Positions 35,457 to 45,352 of a DNA stretch of 64,000 bases are shown here, in pieces. The translations under genes and the position numbers were made by a program. The stretch is from Chryseobacterium carnipullorum (GTDB lineage: Bacteria; Bacteroidota; Bacteroidia; Flavobacteriales; Weeksellaceae). Every line of letters begins with the position of its first letter. The first letter of the stretch is position 1. The stretch lies in contig NZ_FRCD01000005.1 of assembly GCF_900142785.1 (NCBI RefSeq), forward strand, positions 1 to 64,000, read 5' to 3'. The notes under the pieces were generated by a model, which was not told the origin of the DNA, ran no database searches, and saw only the letters and a program-made list of their open reading frames with translations.

Positions 35457-36203
35457 ATGAAAAAAATATTTTTATATATCCTTGCGGGGTCTCTATCTTT
35501 TACAGCGTGTAAAAAAGATGATGAAGTTGAAACTTATAAAGAACCGGAAGACATTACCGTTCAAAACAACTATGACGATCAGGCCATTAAGAAGTTTATG
35601 GACGAAAATTATCTGGATGCCCAAGGGAATATAAAAGCTTTCAGCACAACGGATGCCAGTGATGATAATGAAAAAAAATTATCAAGCCTTCCGTATGAAA
35701 CGCTTCCTTCCGGAACCATCTATATTATGAGAGACGGAGCACAGCCTCCTGCAATTGATGAGAAAACCATTAATCCAAAAGATATCCTTACGGTGATGAT
35801 GAGAGCTACGGCTCATTTAGCAGCTAATACTGACGGCAACGTTTCTTTTATTTCAACTTTAGCAATCAACAACACTATTAATGGTAATGGGCTTCCACTA
35901 GTGGATCCTATGTATTATTATGTAAAACAATCTGTATTAGCCGCTGCAACTACAGATGCTGCCAAGCAACCAAGCTATTACGAAATTGAAGGCTTCCAGG
36001 AAGCTATAAGAAAATTCAAGGCTTTTAATAATCTTCCAAATGGAAACCCCTATAATCTTCAAGGTGTTATTTTAGTACCATCAAGAGCAGCTTTCGCAAG
36101 AGATCCTCATTTCCCTTACAATACATCTTATTCTCTTAGAAATTGTTCTTTTGTATTTAATTTTCAGGTATATGGAAGAGCAGACCGACCTGTCGGACAA
36201 TAG
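35457..36203 (+). CDS. Lipoprotein, FKBP-like C-terminal domain (degenerate?)
   Basis: This 248-aa protein has lipobox SFTAC (Cys18), an acidic linker and a C-terminal part (about 165-245) with GFQEAIRKFKAFNNLPNG and LQGVILVPSRAAFARDPHF, which recalls the ends of FKBP-type prolyl isomerases of the GldI kind. The central FKBP strands are hard to see (only VMMRATAHL near 115), so activity is uncertain. A -7-like box (TACTTTTG, 35411) lies about 40 bases upstream. A strong terminator follows. Confidence 0.55.
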   Translation: MKKIFLYILAGSLSFTACKKDDEVETYKEPEDITVQNNYDDQAIKKFMDENYLDAQGNIKAFSTTDASDDNEKKLSSLPYETLPSGTIYIMRDGAQPPAIDEKTINPKDILTVMMRATAHLAANTDGNVSFISTLAINNTINGNGLPLVDPMYYYVKQSVLAAATTDAAKQPSYYEIEGFQEAIRKFKAFNNLPNGNPYNLQGVILVPSRAAFARDPHFPYNTSYSLRNCSFVFNFQVYGRADRPVGQ

Positions 36204-36218
36204 TTTCATACCATTATA

Positions 36219-36262
36219 AAAAATATACAACCGCCTTCATCTGAAGGCGGTTGTATATTTTT
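36219..36262. terminator. Strong bidirectional terminator
   Basis: ATATACAACCGCCTTCA and TGAAGGCGGTTGTATAT form a near-perfect 17-base stem with A and T runs outside. It lies between the convergent lipoprotein and GOGAT-like genes. Confidence 0.92.
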
Positions 36263-36271
36263 TACCCTTTA

Positions 36272-37789
36272 CTAATACTTTGCTTTCTGCTTTACATTGC
36301 CTAAAATATCCGGAAAATAAAGATCTGCCAGATGATCAAACTCGTCACCTCTCATGAACATAGTCGCATCAACTTCTTCATAAGAGCTTCTTCCCGCGGC
36401 GGCAATCAGTTCATTGCAGGTATGGAGAGTATTTTTGTGGAAATGGTATACTCTTTCGCTTTTATCAGTAACATCCAGTCCTTTGACCAGCATTTTGTCC
36501 TGAGTAGCAACTCCTGTAGGGCAATTGTTATTGTTGCATCTTAAAGCCTGAATACATCCTAGTGAGAACATAAATCCTCTCGCGTTATTACACATATCCG
36601 CTCCCATTGCTATGGCTCTAAGAATATCCAAGCTTGTCAGTACTTTTCCGCTGGCAATAACCCTTAATTTGCTTCTTAAATTATAATTATTAAGCGTTCT
36701 GTTCACAAAAATAAGAGCAGGTTCCAAAGGCATTCCTACTCCATCCGAAAATTCAGGTGGTGCTGCTCCAGTCCCTCCTTCTGCTCCGTCTATCGTAATG
36801 AAATCCGGATAGATTTTCATCACATTCATCTGTACACAAATATCTTCAAATTCTTTGGTATCGCCTATACAAAGCTTAAAACCTACAGGCTTACCACCTG
36901 AAAGTTCTCTAAGTTGCTGTACAAATCTAAGCAATCCTGATGCATCAGAAAATGAACTGTGAGATGGTGGTGAGATTACCGTCATACCTGGAGTGACGTG
37001 ACGGATTTTTGCGATCTCCGGTGTATTTTTCACCCCTGGAAGAACACCTCCATGTCCTGGCTTTGCTCCCTGAGACAGCTTAATTTCGATCATCTTTACA
37101 TTTGGAAGCGTCGCGTACTTTTCAAAAAGTTCCGGGTTAAATTTCCCTTCTTCATTACGGCACCCGAAATATCCGGTTCCGATCTGCCAGCACAGATCTC
37201 CTCCTTCCATATGATAGGGAGAAATACCTCCTTCTCCTGTATTATGATAGAAATTTCCTTTTTTAGCCCCTCTGTTTAATGAAATCTGTGCCCTGTCGCT
37301 CAATGCTCCAAAACTCATTGCTGAAATATTGAATAAAGAAGCATGATAAGGCTGCGTACACTGCTCTCCTCCTACCCATACTCTTGGAAGTTCTTCTACA
37401 GGTGATTTTGCATAAATGGAATGCTTAATCCCTTCATATTTTCTATGATTAACTTCTAACTGTGTTCCAAAAGCGACTGTATCACTTAAGTTTTTAGCAC
37501 GTCTGTATACTGCGGAACGCTGGTTTCTGGGAAATGGTTTCCCATCGGTCTCCCTTTCGATGAAATACTGCTGCATTTCGGGTGAAATACTTTCGAAAAA
37601 GTACCTGAAGTATCCCAATACAGGGAAGTTCCTCAAAATAGCGTGTTTCGACTGGTAAGCATTGTAAACACCCAATGCATAGATGGCGGATAACAGGATG
37701 GGTATCCAATAATGCGCTCTGATCAGTAATGCGACGATCCATGTAGCAGTTACTAATACAATTCCCCAAGATAAAAACTTATCTCTCAT
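36272..37789 (-). CDS. GOGAT-like FMN-binding protein (glutamate synthase family)
   Basis: This 505-aa protein has two hydrophobic segments at 8-45, then the FMN-binding TIM-barrel of glutamate synthase domain 2 (about 85-500): SAMSFGALSDRAQISLN, LSQGAKPGHGG, TIDGAEGGTGAAP, and CNNNNCPTGVATQ for the iron-sulfur site. There is no glutaminase domain or flavin reductase partner nearby. Stand-alone members of this type with a membrane end are widespread, but their substrate is not clear; they may be ammonia- or ferredoxin-linked. It lies 52 bases downstream of mtaB on the same strand. Confidence 0.85.
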   Translation of the reverse strand: MRDKFLSWGIVLVTATWIVALLIRAHYWIPILLSAIYALGVYNAYQSKHAILRNFPVLGYFRYFFESISPEMQQYFIERETDGKPFPRNQRSAVYRRAKNLSDTVAFGTQLEVNHRKYEGIKHSIYAKSPVEELPRVWVGGEQCTQPYHASLFNISAMSFGALSDRAQISLNRGAKKGNFYHNTGEGGISPYHMEGGDLCWQIGTGYFGCRNEEGKFNPELFEKYATLPNVKMIEIKLSQGAKPGHGGVLPGVKNTPEIAKIRHVTPGMTVISPPSHSSFSDASGLLRFVQQLRELSGGKPVGFKLCIGDTKEFEDICVQMNVMKIYPDFITIDGAEGGTGAAPPEFSDGVGMPLEPALIFVNRTLNNYNLRSKLRVIASGKVLTSLDILRAIAMGADMCNNARGFMFSLGCIQALRCNNNNCPTGVATQDKMLVKGLDVTDKSERVYHFHKNTLHTCNELIAAAGRSSYEEVDATMFMRGDEFDHLADLYFPDILGNVKQKAKY

Positions 37790-37841
37790 GAATGTAGTTA
37801 TTTAAAGTTAAAATAAATTTAGTAGAAATTTTGCAAAGAGA

Positions 37842-39188
37842 CTATGCTTTTGCTAAAAAAGTTTCGAATGATGACTGCACAGAAACCGTGCCATCTGACA
37901 GGATTTTTTCTAAATTTAGAAATTCAATCTGATTAACGAATGCGGGATCAAAATCTTTCTGGACTCTCACATAGTTTTCCGTGAAGCCATACATTTTGCC
38001 GTCTTTATTTTCATGTTCCCAAAGTACAGGAAGCGTTTTCCCAAGCTGGGTCTGGTAAAATGCCATTTTCTTCTTTTCAGAAAGTATTCTCAGCATTTTA
38101 TTTCGTTTTTTTCTTTCCGGGATAGGAACAACACCATCCATATCGGCAGCTTCTGTATTTTCTCTTTCAGAATAGGTAAATACATGAAGGTAGGTGATGG
38201 GAAGTGCATTCAGGAAATTATAAGTCTCCATGAATTTTTCTTCTGTTTCACCGGGAAACCCTACGATAACATCTACGCCAATAGCGGCATCAGGCATTAC
38301 TTCGCGGATTTTATTGACTCTGTCATTATAAAGTTTCGTAAGGTAACGGCGCTTCATTTTTTTCAACAGATCATCGCATCCCGACTGTAGCGGAATGTGA
38401 AAATGGGGAACAAAGCTTTTGCTTTTGGAAACGAGATCAATACTTTCGTCTTTCAAAAGATTGGGTTCAATGGAAGAAATACGTATTCTTTCAATGCCAT
38501 CCACCTGATCAAGCTCTGAAATTAAATCCAGGAAAGTATGTTCGTGTCTTTTATTTCCGAATTCTCCTTTACCATAATCACCGATATTAACGCCTGTAAG
38601 AACAATTTCTTTGATGTCTCTCCCGGCAATTTCTCTGGCATTTTTAAGAACGTTTTCAATGGTATCTGAACGGGAAATACCTCTCGCCAATGGAATGGTA
38701 CAGTAGGTACATTTATAGTCACATCCGTCCTGTACTTTCAGGAACGCTCTTGTTCTGTCTCCTATTGAATAACTTCCGATAAAGAAATCGGTTTCCTCAA
38801 TTTCACATGAATGAACAATCCCTTCATTTTCACTCTTTTCCAGGTCATCCAGGTAGCTTAAGATATTGAATTTTTCTTTGGCTCCCAGAACAAGGTCTAC
38901 CCCATCAATCTGTGAAATTTCTTCAGGTTTAAGCTGTGCGTAACATCCTACAATAACCACCAGTCCTTCAGGATTAGCCTTCATTGCTCTCTTCACGTGG
39001 AGTTTACACTCACGGTCAGCGTTTTCAGTGACTGAACAGGTATTGATTACATAAACGTCTGCTTTATCATCAAAACTTACTTTATCATAACCTGCATCTG
39101 TCAATTGACGGGCAATAGTAGATGTTTCCGCAAAATTTAATTTGCAGCCAAGTGTATGAAATGCGGCAGTTCCGTGAAAAGTAGACAT
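37842..39188 (-). CDS. mtaB: tRNA ms2t6A methylthiotransferase MtaB
   Basis: Start at ATG 39188 (MSTFHGTAAFHTLGCKLN), 448 aa; the longer frame lacks conserved sequence. The N-terminal UPF0004 domain gives Cys in GCKLN, NTCSVT and VGCYAQ for one iron-sulfur cluster. The radical-SAM loop reads CDYKCTYC (CxxxCxxC). A TRAM domain is expected at the C-terminus (about 375-448). The enzyme adds a methylthio group to t6A37 of tRNAs that read ANN codons. It overlaps no other gene and probably shares a transcript with the GOGAT-like gene. Confidence 0.95.
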   Translation of the reverse strand: MSTFHGTAAFHTLGCKLNFAETSTIARQLTDAGYDKVSFDDKADVYVINTCSVTENADRECKLHVKRAMKANPEGLVVIVGCYAQLKPEEISQIDGVDLVLGAKEKFNILSYLDDLEKSENEGIVHSCEIEETDFFIGSYSIGDRTRAFLKVQDGCDYKCTYCTIPLARGISRSDTIENVLKNAREIAGRDIKEIVLTGVNIGDYGKGEFGNKRHEHTFLDLISELDQVDGIERIRISSIEPNLLKDESIDLVSKSKSFVPHFHIPLQSGCDDLLKKMKRRYLTKLYNDRVNKIREVMPDAAIGVDVIVGFPGETEEKFMETYNFLNALPITYLHVFTYSERENTEAADMDGVVPIPERKKRNKMLRILSEKKKMAFYQTQLGKTLPVLWEHENKDGKMYGFTENYVRVQKDFDPAFVNQIEFLNLEKILSDGTVSVQSSFETFLAKA

Positions 39189-39258
39189 TTTATTACTCCT
39201 GAATTTTCTGGGGGCAAAGATAGTAATTTTAATAATAATTCTAAATCGATTCAGTCTA

Positions 39259-39846
39259 TTATTTATATTCATCCCTTATTTCAGGGCTGTTTTGAAAGCA
39301 TACCGGCGATGAATTGGAATCTACATCTTCATTAGGAAACCTCTGTTTCATTTCATTATTAAATTCCTGAGACTTATTTCTTTCAATGGAAAGTGTTTTC
39401 CAGTAATCATTCTTCATCATTTTCGCAATATAAACGATCTGTCCTATATGATAAGGATAATGGGCCAGCTGACGGCAGACTGCATCAATAACTGAATGTG
39501 CTTCGCCTCTCAAATAAACCGTATGGTACAGATTCTCATCATTAATCTGATCAAGACCTTCGAAAAGACATTTCCAGCCTGTTTCCCAATACTCGATAAC
39601 TTCCTGTTTTGTTTTGAAGGTGTTGACAAATTCATCGTCACGATTCCTCCAGGGCTTTTCCCCATCTTCGGTAAGAAAATTAGTCCATCTTGAAAGCATA
39701 TTTCCGGCGATATGCTTCACAAGAATAGCAATCGAATTACTTTCATCATTATACTGCCAGAAGATTTGTTCATCAGAAAGTTGTCCGAATGATTTATCTC
39801 CGAGAGATTTATAGTACTTAAAGCGTTTTATAAAAAGATCTTTCAT
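39259..39846 (-). CDS. DinB-like protein (DUF1572)
   Basis: Start at ATG 39846 (MKDLFIKRFKYYKSLGDKSF), 195 aa. It is a four-helix-bundle protein of the DinB/YfiT type, with AILVKHIAGNM (about 40-50), and RQLAHYPYHIGQIVYIAKMM (about 137-156), whose His residues (LVKH, AHYPYH) would make the metal triad. The family holds thiol-dependent S-transferases and proteins of unknown role. It is divergent from a small NTF2-like gene. Confidence 0.82.
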   Translation of the reverse strand: MKDLFIKRFKYYKSLGDKSFGQLSDEQIFWQYNDESNSIAILVKHIAGNMLSRWTNFLTEDGEKPWRNRDDEFVNTFKTKQEVIEYWETGWKCLFEGLDQINDENLYHTVYLRGEAHSVIDAVCRQLAHYPYHIGQIVYIAKMMKNDYWKTLSIERNKSQEFNNEMKQRFPNEDVDSNSSPVCFQNSPEIRDEYK

Positions 39847-39928
39847 GATGTTCAAAATAAAAACCAAGTTAAGAATTTTCGCGTATATATACACAAACTC
39901 TCCTATGTTGTGTAAGATAAATGCTTTT

Positions 39929-40264
39929 ATGAAAGATCTTAATTCGTTAAATATTGAACATCTTGAAAAATGGTTTACCGATGAAAGTACGATCTGGATT
40001 CCACCTTCAAAAGAAATTTCCGGTAAGAACAGAATTTTAGCTTTGTTCAGAGCAATATTCAGACGGTATGATGCTATTGAATGGCGGGTTTTTGAAATTT
40101 TCCCTCTAGGTGATCAAAAGTATTTTTATCAGACTACATCTTATGGAACAATGATTAATAAAGGGGTTTATGAAAATAACATCTGTACGGTAGTTCATTT
40201 TTCTGAGGAGGGAAAAATTATTTATCTTTCTGATTATTTTAAAGATACAAAAGTTTTTAACTAG
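39929..40264 (+). CDS. Small NTF2-like (SnoaL-fold) protein
   Basis: About 111 aa from ATG 39929 (MKDLNSLNIEHLEKWF); earlier ATGs at 39845 and 39905 are in frame but overlap the divergent gene's start region. The sequence has ESTIWIPPSKEISGKNRILA and IEWRVFEIFPLGDQ, a plan common for one-domain SnoaL-like proteins that bind or turn over small molecules. No catalytic set can be named. Function unknown. Confidence 0.65.
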   Translation: MKDLNSLNIEHLEKWFTDESTIWIPPSKEISGKNRILALFRAIFRRYDAIEWRVFEIFPLGDQKYFYQTTSYGTMINKGVYENNICTVVHFSEEGKIIYLSDYFKDTKVFN

Positions 40265-40292
40265 CGAATCCGCCTTTGATTACCATTCAAAA

Positions 40293-40320
40293 CAAAACCA
40301 CTTCTTTCGAAATGGTTTTA
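40293..40320. terminator. Hairpin terminator
   Basis: AAAACCA-TT pairs with AA-TGGTTTT around a short loop with one inner mismatch, flanked by A and T-rich DNA. It lies between the convergent NTF2-like gene and the T9SS type B cargo gene. Confidence 0.7.
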
Positions 40321-40345
40321 TCTCAATAGTTTATTATTAAAAAGC

Positions 40346-42454
40346 TTAATCTCTGTTTTTGACTACAATCCAGCCTGAATATTTGATGGGCGTACTCATT
40401 TTGTCATTTTCATTCCAGCCTACAGAATACCAGTAGTTCCCTGTAGGTACTTTTACTCCATTTTTGCTCGTTCCATCCCATTTATAGCCGGTAGATTTAT
40501 CTACCTGGAAGATCATATTTCCGTAACGGTCGTAAATATTCATCACTAAGTTTTTCTTATTGGCCAGTGCAGAATAATCAATAACGTCATTATAACCATC
40601 ACCGTTTGGTGTGATAACGTTCACAAGATTAGGAACCACTATGCTAATATCTATAGGATCACAGTCATAAGAATCTTTGACAAATACAGTAGCATCTCCT
40701 CTCTTGACATTATTAAATACGTTGGAGTCCTGCCAGTTTACATTATCCATAGAGTATTTGTAAGCTGGAGTACCTCCTGTCACAAATACCGTAACGGTCG
40801 TGCTTGAAATTTCTATACTTGAAACGACAGGTTGTTCGGAAGGATAGACTTTTACATTTTGTACGACGGTACAATCGCCAGTTTTAAGTTTTACCCAGTA
40901 AGTCCCCACTCCTACATTGGTAATGGTCTGGGTAGTTGCTCCTGTGCTCCATTCGTAGCTATTGAAACCCGGGCCAGCGTCCAGCGTCGTTTTGTCTTCT
41001 ACGCAAATCGTTTTATCCTTAAGAATGTTTGAATAAACTGGTGGAATAACAACTAAAGTAATTTTAGCGATATTAAAACAGCCTTGCGCATTGGAAACCC
41101 TAACATAAACGACTCCGCTAGGTGCAATGTATGCTGCAGTGGTTAAAATTTCATTGGTCTGATTCGCAGCATCCGTTGCTGAAGGATAATATTTTTTCAC
41201 TGTACCATTCTGTGAGGTTACGATGGCTCCCGCAAGATTGAAAGATGCTGTAGACGGACTACTCTCAATAGAACATGATCTTATTGTAGCATCATTTACG
41301 ATGACTACAGGATGGAATTTCAACATGATCTGCGCTACGGAAGTACATCCGAATGACGAGGTCACTTTCACATAAATTGTTGCTTCCGCAGAAGTAAACG
41401 CTGACGGATTGGTAATTTCATTAATTCCTGCATTGAGATCAGAAAGCGTATTGTAATATTTCTTAGTCGCAGTAGGATCTCCAATGACATCTGCTGTAGT
41501 CAGATCATAAATTGCTGTTCCTGCATTATTATTGTTGCACTGTGTAAGTGTTGCATTCTTTGCTGTGATTTTACCATCTTTAAATTTAAAGGTTCCGATC
41601 TGCTTGCATTGATTGAGCGGACTGTTTGGATTAGACGGATCTGTATAGCCTATGCTGTAATAATAAATTGAAGTAGTATTGACAGTCGTAGGAACAGTAA
41701 TGGCATTACTTCCCGTTAATGCATCATTCTGACTGGTATGATAGCTGACATTAAAATTAGGATTTCCGTTTAGAATCCCTGCAGATAAAGTAGAAAAATC
41801 GAATACCGCAGGATTAACACAAATGATCACTTCTCTTGGATCCGCCGGATTAGCAGCTGGAACTCCGGGAGGATTAAATGGATGTGGCTGTGTAGCAGGA
41901 TCCGTAAACGGAGAGGCCAATGTTGCAGTTCCACCCCATGTTAAAGAAAATGGAGCGGTCGTACTGCTAGTGCTGCTGACCCAATTATCAATAAATAAAT
42001 AATAAGTTTGTCCCGGCAGAACATCCATATACTTGCAATAAGGGGTCAGTGACCCTCCAAGTGCATTGGTAATCGTACTGGTCATATTTAATCCTGTAGA
42101 TGGCCCTACTCCAATAACTGTTGCAGCATTACAACGTACAGGTGATCCCAAACTTCCACAGGTAACATTGGGACCAAAAATCGCCCAGTCATAGTCGGCA
42201 TCCGGATTATTCGGAACCAGATCAAAGGTAAGAGTTCCTCCTGTGGCAATAGTAATTTTGTACCAAATTGAATTGTGCTCACCGGTTGCATCGATACAAC
42301 TTCCGGAATTTACCAATTCACGGATGTCACCGTATCCCGTAGGACTGTAAGTAATATTCGAGTTTCCACAGACGGCAAGAGCGGTCGCACAATCTGCCTG
42401 GGCAAAGAAAATCTGGGATATGCCGAAAAAAATAAGTAGTAAAAGTTTTTTCAT
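40346..42454 (-). CDS. Secreted protein with T9SS type B sorting domain
   Basis: This 702-aa protein has a signal peptide (ending FFAQA), an N-terminal domain of about 170 aa with Cys pairs and a jelly-roll-like sequence (YYLFIDNW near 150), three or four repeats of about 85 aa with Cys and the phrase KKYY/YVKVSS, and a C-terminal gliding-motility-associated domain (610-702: VITPNGDGYNDVIDY, NIYDRYGNMIFQ, WDGTSKNG). This is the type B signal that sends proteins through the T9SS. It is probably a surface adhesin or cargo. It is a single gene, with no partner nearby. Confidence 0.88.
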   Translation of the reverse strand: MKKLLLLIFFGISQIFFAQADCATALAVCGNSNITYSPTGYGDIRELVNSGSCIDATGEHNSIWYKITIATGGTLTFDLVPNNPDADYDWAIFGPNVTCGSLGSPVRCNAATVIGVGPSTGLNMTSTITNALGGSLTPYCKYMDVLPGQTYYLFIDNWVSSTSSTTAPFSLTWGGTATLASPFTDPATQPHPFNPPGVPAANPADPREVIICVNPAVFDFSTLSAGILNGNPNFNVSYHTSQNDALTGSNAITVPTTVNTTSIYYYSIGYTDPSNPNSPLNQCKQIGTFKFKDGKITAKNATLTQCNNNNAGTAIYDLTTADVIGDPTATKKYYNTLSDLNAGINEITNPSAFTSAEATIYVKVTSSFGCTSVAQIMLKFHPVVIVNDATIRSCSIESSPSTASFNLAGAIVTSQNGTVKKYYPSATDAANQTNEILTTAAYIAPSGVVYVRVSNAQGCFNIAKITLVVIPPVYSNILKDKTICVEDKTTLDAGPGFNSYEWSTGATTQTITNVGVGTYWVKLKTGDCTVVQNVKVYPSEQPVVSSIEISSTTVTVFVTGGTPAYKYSMDNVNWQDSNVFNNVKRGDATVFVKDSYDCDPIDISIVVPNLVNVITPNGDGYNDVIDYSALANKKNLVMNIYDRYGNMIFQVDKSTGYKWDGTSKNGVKVPTGNYWYSVGWNENDKMSTPIKYSGWIVVKNRD

Positions 42455-42625
42455 AGATATCTAGTTTTTGTTGAATATAATGTGAAAAACATATAATTTG
42501 TATTGATTTACAACAGATACATCAAATATACCTATATTTTAATCACAAACAATGGATTTTTAAAAATCTTAAATTATTTCAAATAGATAGAGCAAAAAAC
42601 TACGATATCCACTAAGAAAATACAA

Positions 42626-43423
42626 CTATTTTATACTTGTAATATTTCCGCATAGATTTTCGAGATGAAAGATCTTATGAAACGGACTTTTTACTTCCTG
42701 AAGATGTTCTTTGTCCTGTATAAATGTATATCTGGAGGCAATAGAGTTCATATCAGAAACGATGACCAGCCAACATTCATCAACAGAAGTATCGTAATAG
42801 GGAAACTTTTCATTTTTCTTATCGATAAGATCCAGAATTTTTTCCGAACACAGCTCATCAAACAGATTCATACTGTATTCATGGGTAATAAAAACATTTC
42901 TGCGGTGAAAAGATTTCCTCATTCCTTTGACACAACCTAAAGCCTTATTTTTTTTAATGCTTTTATAAATGCTGATGATATTTTCCTCCTGTTCTTCTAT
43001 GTTATCAAACCTGATGTTCGGGTAAAATTCCAAAAAATAAACACCACGGTATTTCGCGGTGTCTTCCTGTTCTAATAATATTTCCGCCTGACGAAACATT
43101 TTGTTCAAAGTACTTTCTACCTTTTTCATTTCCAGATGATTAATTACTTCGGTGAGCTCTATTCCGATCTTTTTGTCGTTGAGCTTGGCGATAAAGTCTG
43201 GACTTTCGCAGGTAAGATCTTCAAATTTGACATCAGGAAAATGATGCATAAAGGAATTAAGCAGCAGAATCTCTGACTTTTTTCTGTATTTTTCGCGGTC
43301 ATGAAGCGGAGATTCGTCTATTTTACGGTGATACTTTTCCATCGGCTTTTTTTTCAAATGCCGGTTCATATAGTATAGGCTTAGATTCTTTATTAAATCT
43401 TCATCAGAAAATGTCTTTTTCAT
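42626..43423 (-). CDS. Putative PD-(D/E)XK-like protein of unknown role
   Basis: ATG at 43423 gives 265 aa (MKKTFSDEDL); an in-frame ATG ten codons earlier is also possible. The N-terminal 50 residues are basic. Around residues 74-93 it reads ESPDFIAKLNDKKIGIELTE, which fits the strand-turn-strand core of PD-(D/E)XK nucleases, except that the last motif is ELT rather than ExK. The rest is alpha/beta with no domain I can name. No methylase or helicase lies beside it, so a restriction role is not supported. It is a lone gene between a T9SS cargo gene and the phosphorylase gene. Confidence 0.5.
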   Translation of the reverse strand: MKKTFSDEDLIKNLSLYYMNRHLKKKPMEKYHRKIDESPLHDREKYRKKSEILLLNSFMHHFPDVKFEDLTCESPDFIAKLNDKKIGIELTEVINHLEMKKVESTLNKMFRQAEILLEQEDTAKYRGVYFLEFYPNIRFDNIEEQEENIISIYKSIKKNKALGCVKGMRKSFHRRNVFITHEYSMNLFDELCSEKILDLIDKKNEKFPYYDTSVDECWLVIVSDMNSIASRYTFIQDKEHLQEVKSPFHKIFHLENLCGNITSIK

Positions 43424-43625
43424 GGGTGATTTTTTTATGTGACCAAAGAACATATGTCGTATTGGTTCTCACCGTTAGAAGTTTTTGATTTTCAAAAATT
43501 TACCTATTAAAGGTAGGTAAAAAAACTATTCATCAGATACTTTTAAATTAATTTATCAAATAATTAATACAAAGTTTATTTTCATAATCGATACCTTTAG
43601 AGCTTTAACAATAAAACTGTGATTT

Positions 43626-45281
43626 ATGGATTTTAAAAATTTTAAAATACCTTACAGCGTCAATCCACAATATTCTAAAAAAGTCGTGTATTTTTCGATG
43701 GAATTTGCGATCGAACAGGTTTTAAAAATATATTCAGGAGGACTGGGATTTCTTGCCGGTTCTCATATGAGAAGTGCGTATAACCTGAAACAGGACCTTA
43801 TAGGGATCGGAATTCTTTGGAAGTTTGGCTATTATGACCAGGCCAGAAACCATGACCAGACCCTTCAGCCGGTATGGACAAGAAAAATGTATAGTTTTCT
43901 TGAAGACACCGGAATAAAATTCCAGATCGAGATCCACAGCGCCCCGGTATGGGTAAAAGTCTGGTACCTTGATCCCGAAATTTTCAATACAGCACCCATG
44001 TTTTTCCTTTCTACAGATGTTCCTGAAAATGATCATGTATCCAAAACGATCTGTCATAAACTATATGATGCCAATGAATCTACAAAGCTGGCACAATATA
44101 TTCTGCTAGGGAAAGGTGGAGCAAAACTACTGGATGAAATGAATACGGAAAGAGATGTTTATCATCTTAATGAGGCCCACGGACTTCCCGCAGCATTCTA
44201 TCTTTTGAAAAAGTACAACGGAGATCTGAACAGGGTAAAAGAAAAACTGGTTTTCACCACCCATACTCCTGAAGAAGCAGGAAATGAGAAACATAATCTG
44301 AAATTGTGTTACGATATGTCTTATTTCTCGGGATTCAGTATGCAGGACGTAAAAAGCATTGAAGGAGCAGATGATGACCGTTTCAACCATTCTTTATGTG
44401 CTTTGAAAATGGCAAGAATAGCAAATGGCGTTTCCCAACTTCATGGGGTAGTTTCCAGAGCGATGTGGAGTAAATATCCCGGAATATGTGAAATCACCTC
44501 CATTACAAATGCTCAGGAATTTAAATACTGGGCAGACAAGCCTCTTTACAACGCAAAAGATGAAAACGACGAAACTGTTTTTGATTACCGCAAAAAACAT
44601 TTAAAGAAAAGGCTTTTCACTATTGTTGCAGATCAGACGGGAAATCTGTTTAATCCCAATATTTTCACCATCGTATGGGCGAGAAGGTTTGCCGGTTATA
44701 AACGTGCAGACTTATTGCTGCATGACAAAGAAAGGTTCTACAGATTATTAAATAATCCAAGATATCCGGTACAGATCATTTGGTCGGGGAAACCTTATCC
44801 GATGGACTATTCTGCAATTTCTACGTTTAACACACTCGTCGAGGAAAGTAAGAATCATAAAAACATGGCTGTTCTTACAGGCTACGAACTTGCTTTAAGT
44901 AAGTCTATGAAACAGGGTTCAGACCTATGGCTCAACAATCCAAGGGTGCCAAGAGAAGCTTCGGGAACCTCCGGAATGACGGCGGCGATGAACGGATCTG
45001 TAAATCTGTCTACCGATGATGGATGGATTCCGGAATTTGCTAAACCCGGAGAAAACTCTTTTGTAGTTCCACAAGCTGATTATGCGAATATGAGCATTTA
45101 CGAACAGGATACTTATGATCTTAACACATTGTATGATATTCTTGAAAATGAAATTCTTCCAACCTATTATGATCAGCCAGATCAATGGCGAAAGATTCAA
45201 TACAATGCGATGAATGACGTTCAGGAGCACTTTAATAGTGACCGTATGGCAGATGAATATTATAAAATATTGTATCAATAG
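43626..45281 (+). CDS. Alpha-glucan phosphorylase family protein lacking the PLP lysine
   Basis: This 551-aa protein has the short GT35 plan with the GT-B fold: YFSMEFAIEQ (24-33), GGLGFLAGSH (40-49), DVYHLNEAHG, FTTHTPEEAG and the C-terminal RRFAGYKRADLLL and PREASGTSGMTAAMNG. In the family that last motif is EASGTSGMKAAMNG, and its Lys holds pyridoxal phosphate; here the codon is ACG (Thr). The rest of the active-site frame is kept, so the protein may bind glucans without normal phosphorolysis, or use another mechanism. It is a single gene closed by a terminator. Confidence 0.85.
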   Translation: MDFKNFKIPYSVNPQYSKKVVYFSMEFAIEQVLKIYSGGLGFLAGSHMRSAYNLKQDLIGIGILWKFGYYDQARNHDQTLQPVWTRKMYSFLEDTGIKFQIEIHSAPVWVKVWYLDPEIFNTAPMFFLSTDVPENDHVSKTICHKLYDANESTKLAQYILLGKGGAKLLDEMNTERDVYHLNEAHGLPAAFYLLKKYNGDLNRVKEKLVFTTHTPEEAGNEKHNLKLCYDMSYFSGFSMQDVKSIEGADDDRFNHSLCALKMARIANGVSQLHGVVSRAMWSKYPGICEITSITNAQEFKYWADKPLYNAKDENDETVFDYRKKHLKKRLFTIVADQTGNLFNPNIFTIVWARRFAGYKRADLLLHDKERFYRLLNNPRYPVQIIWSGKPYPMDYSAISTFNTLVEESKNHKNMAVLTGYELALSKSMKQGSDLWLNNPRVPREASGTSGMTAAMNGSVNLSTDDGWIPEFAKPGENSFVVPQADYANMSIYEQDTYDLNTLYDILENEILPTYYDQPDQWRKIQYNAMNDVQEHFNSDRMADEYYKILYQ

Positions 45282-45307
45282 ACAAATGTTGGGTATCTGG
45301 CAACAAT

Positions 45308-45341
45308 AAAAAATTCCGTGAATCGATTCACGGAATTTTTT
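45308..45341. terminator. Bidirectional terminator
   Basis: AAATTCCGTGAATC and GATTCACGGAATTT form a perfect stem with A and T runs outside. It serves the convergent phosphorylase gene and the DUF6496 gene. Confidence 0.92.
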
Positions 45342-45352
45342 ATTACTAGAAA

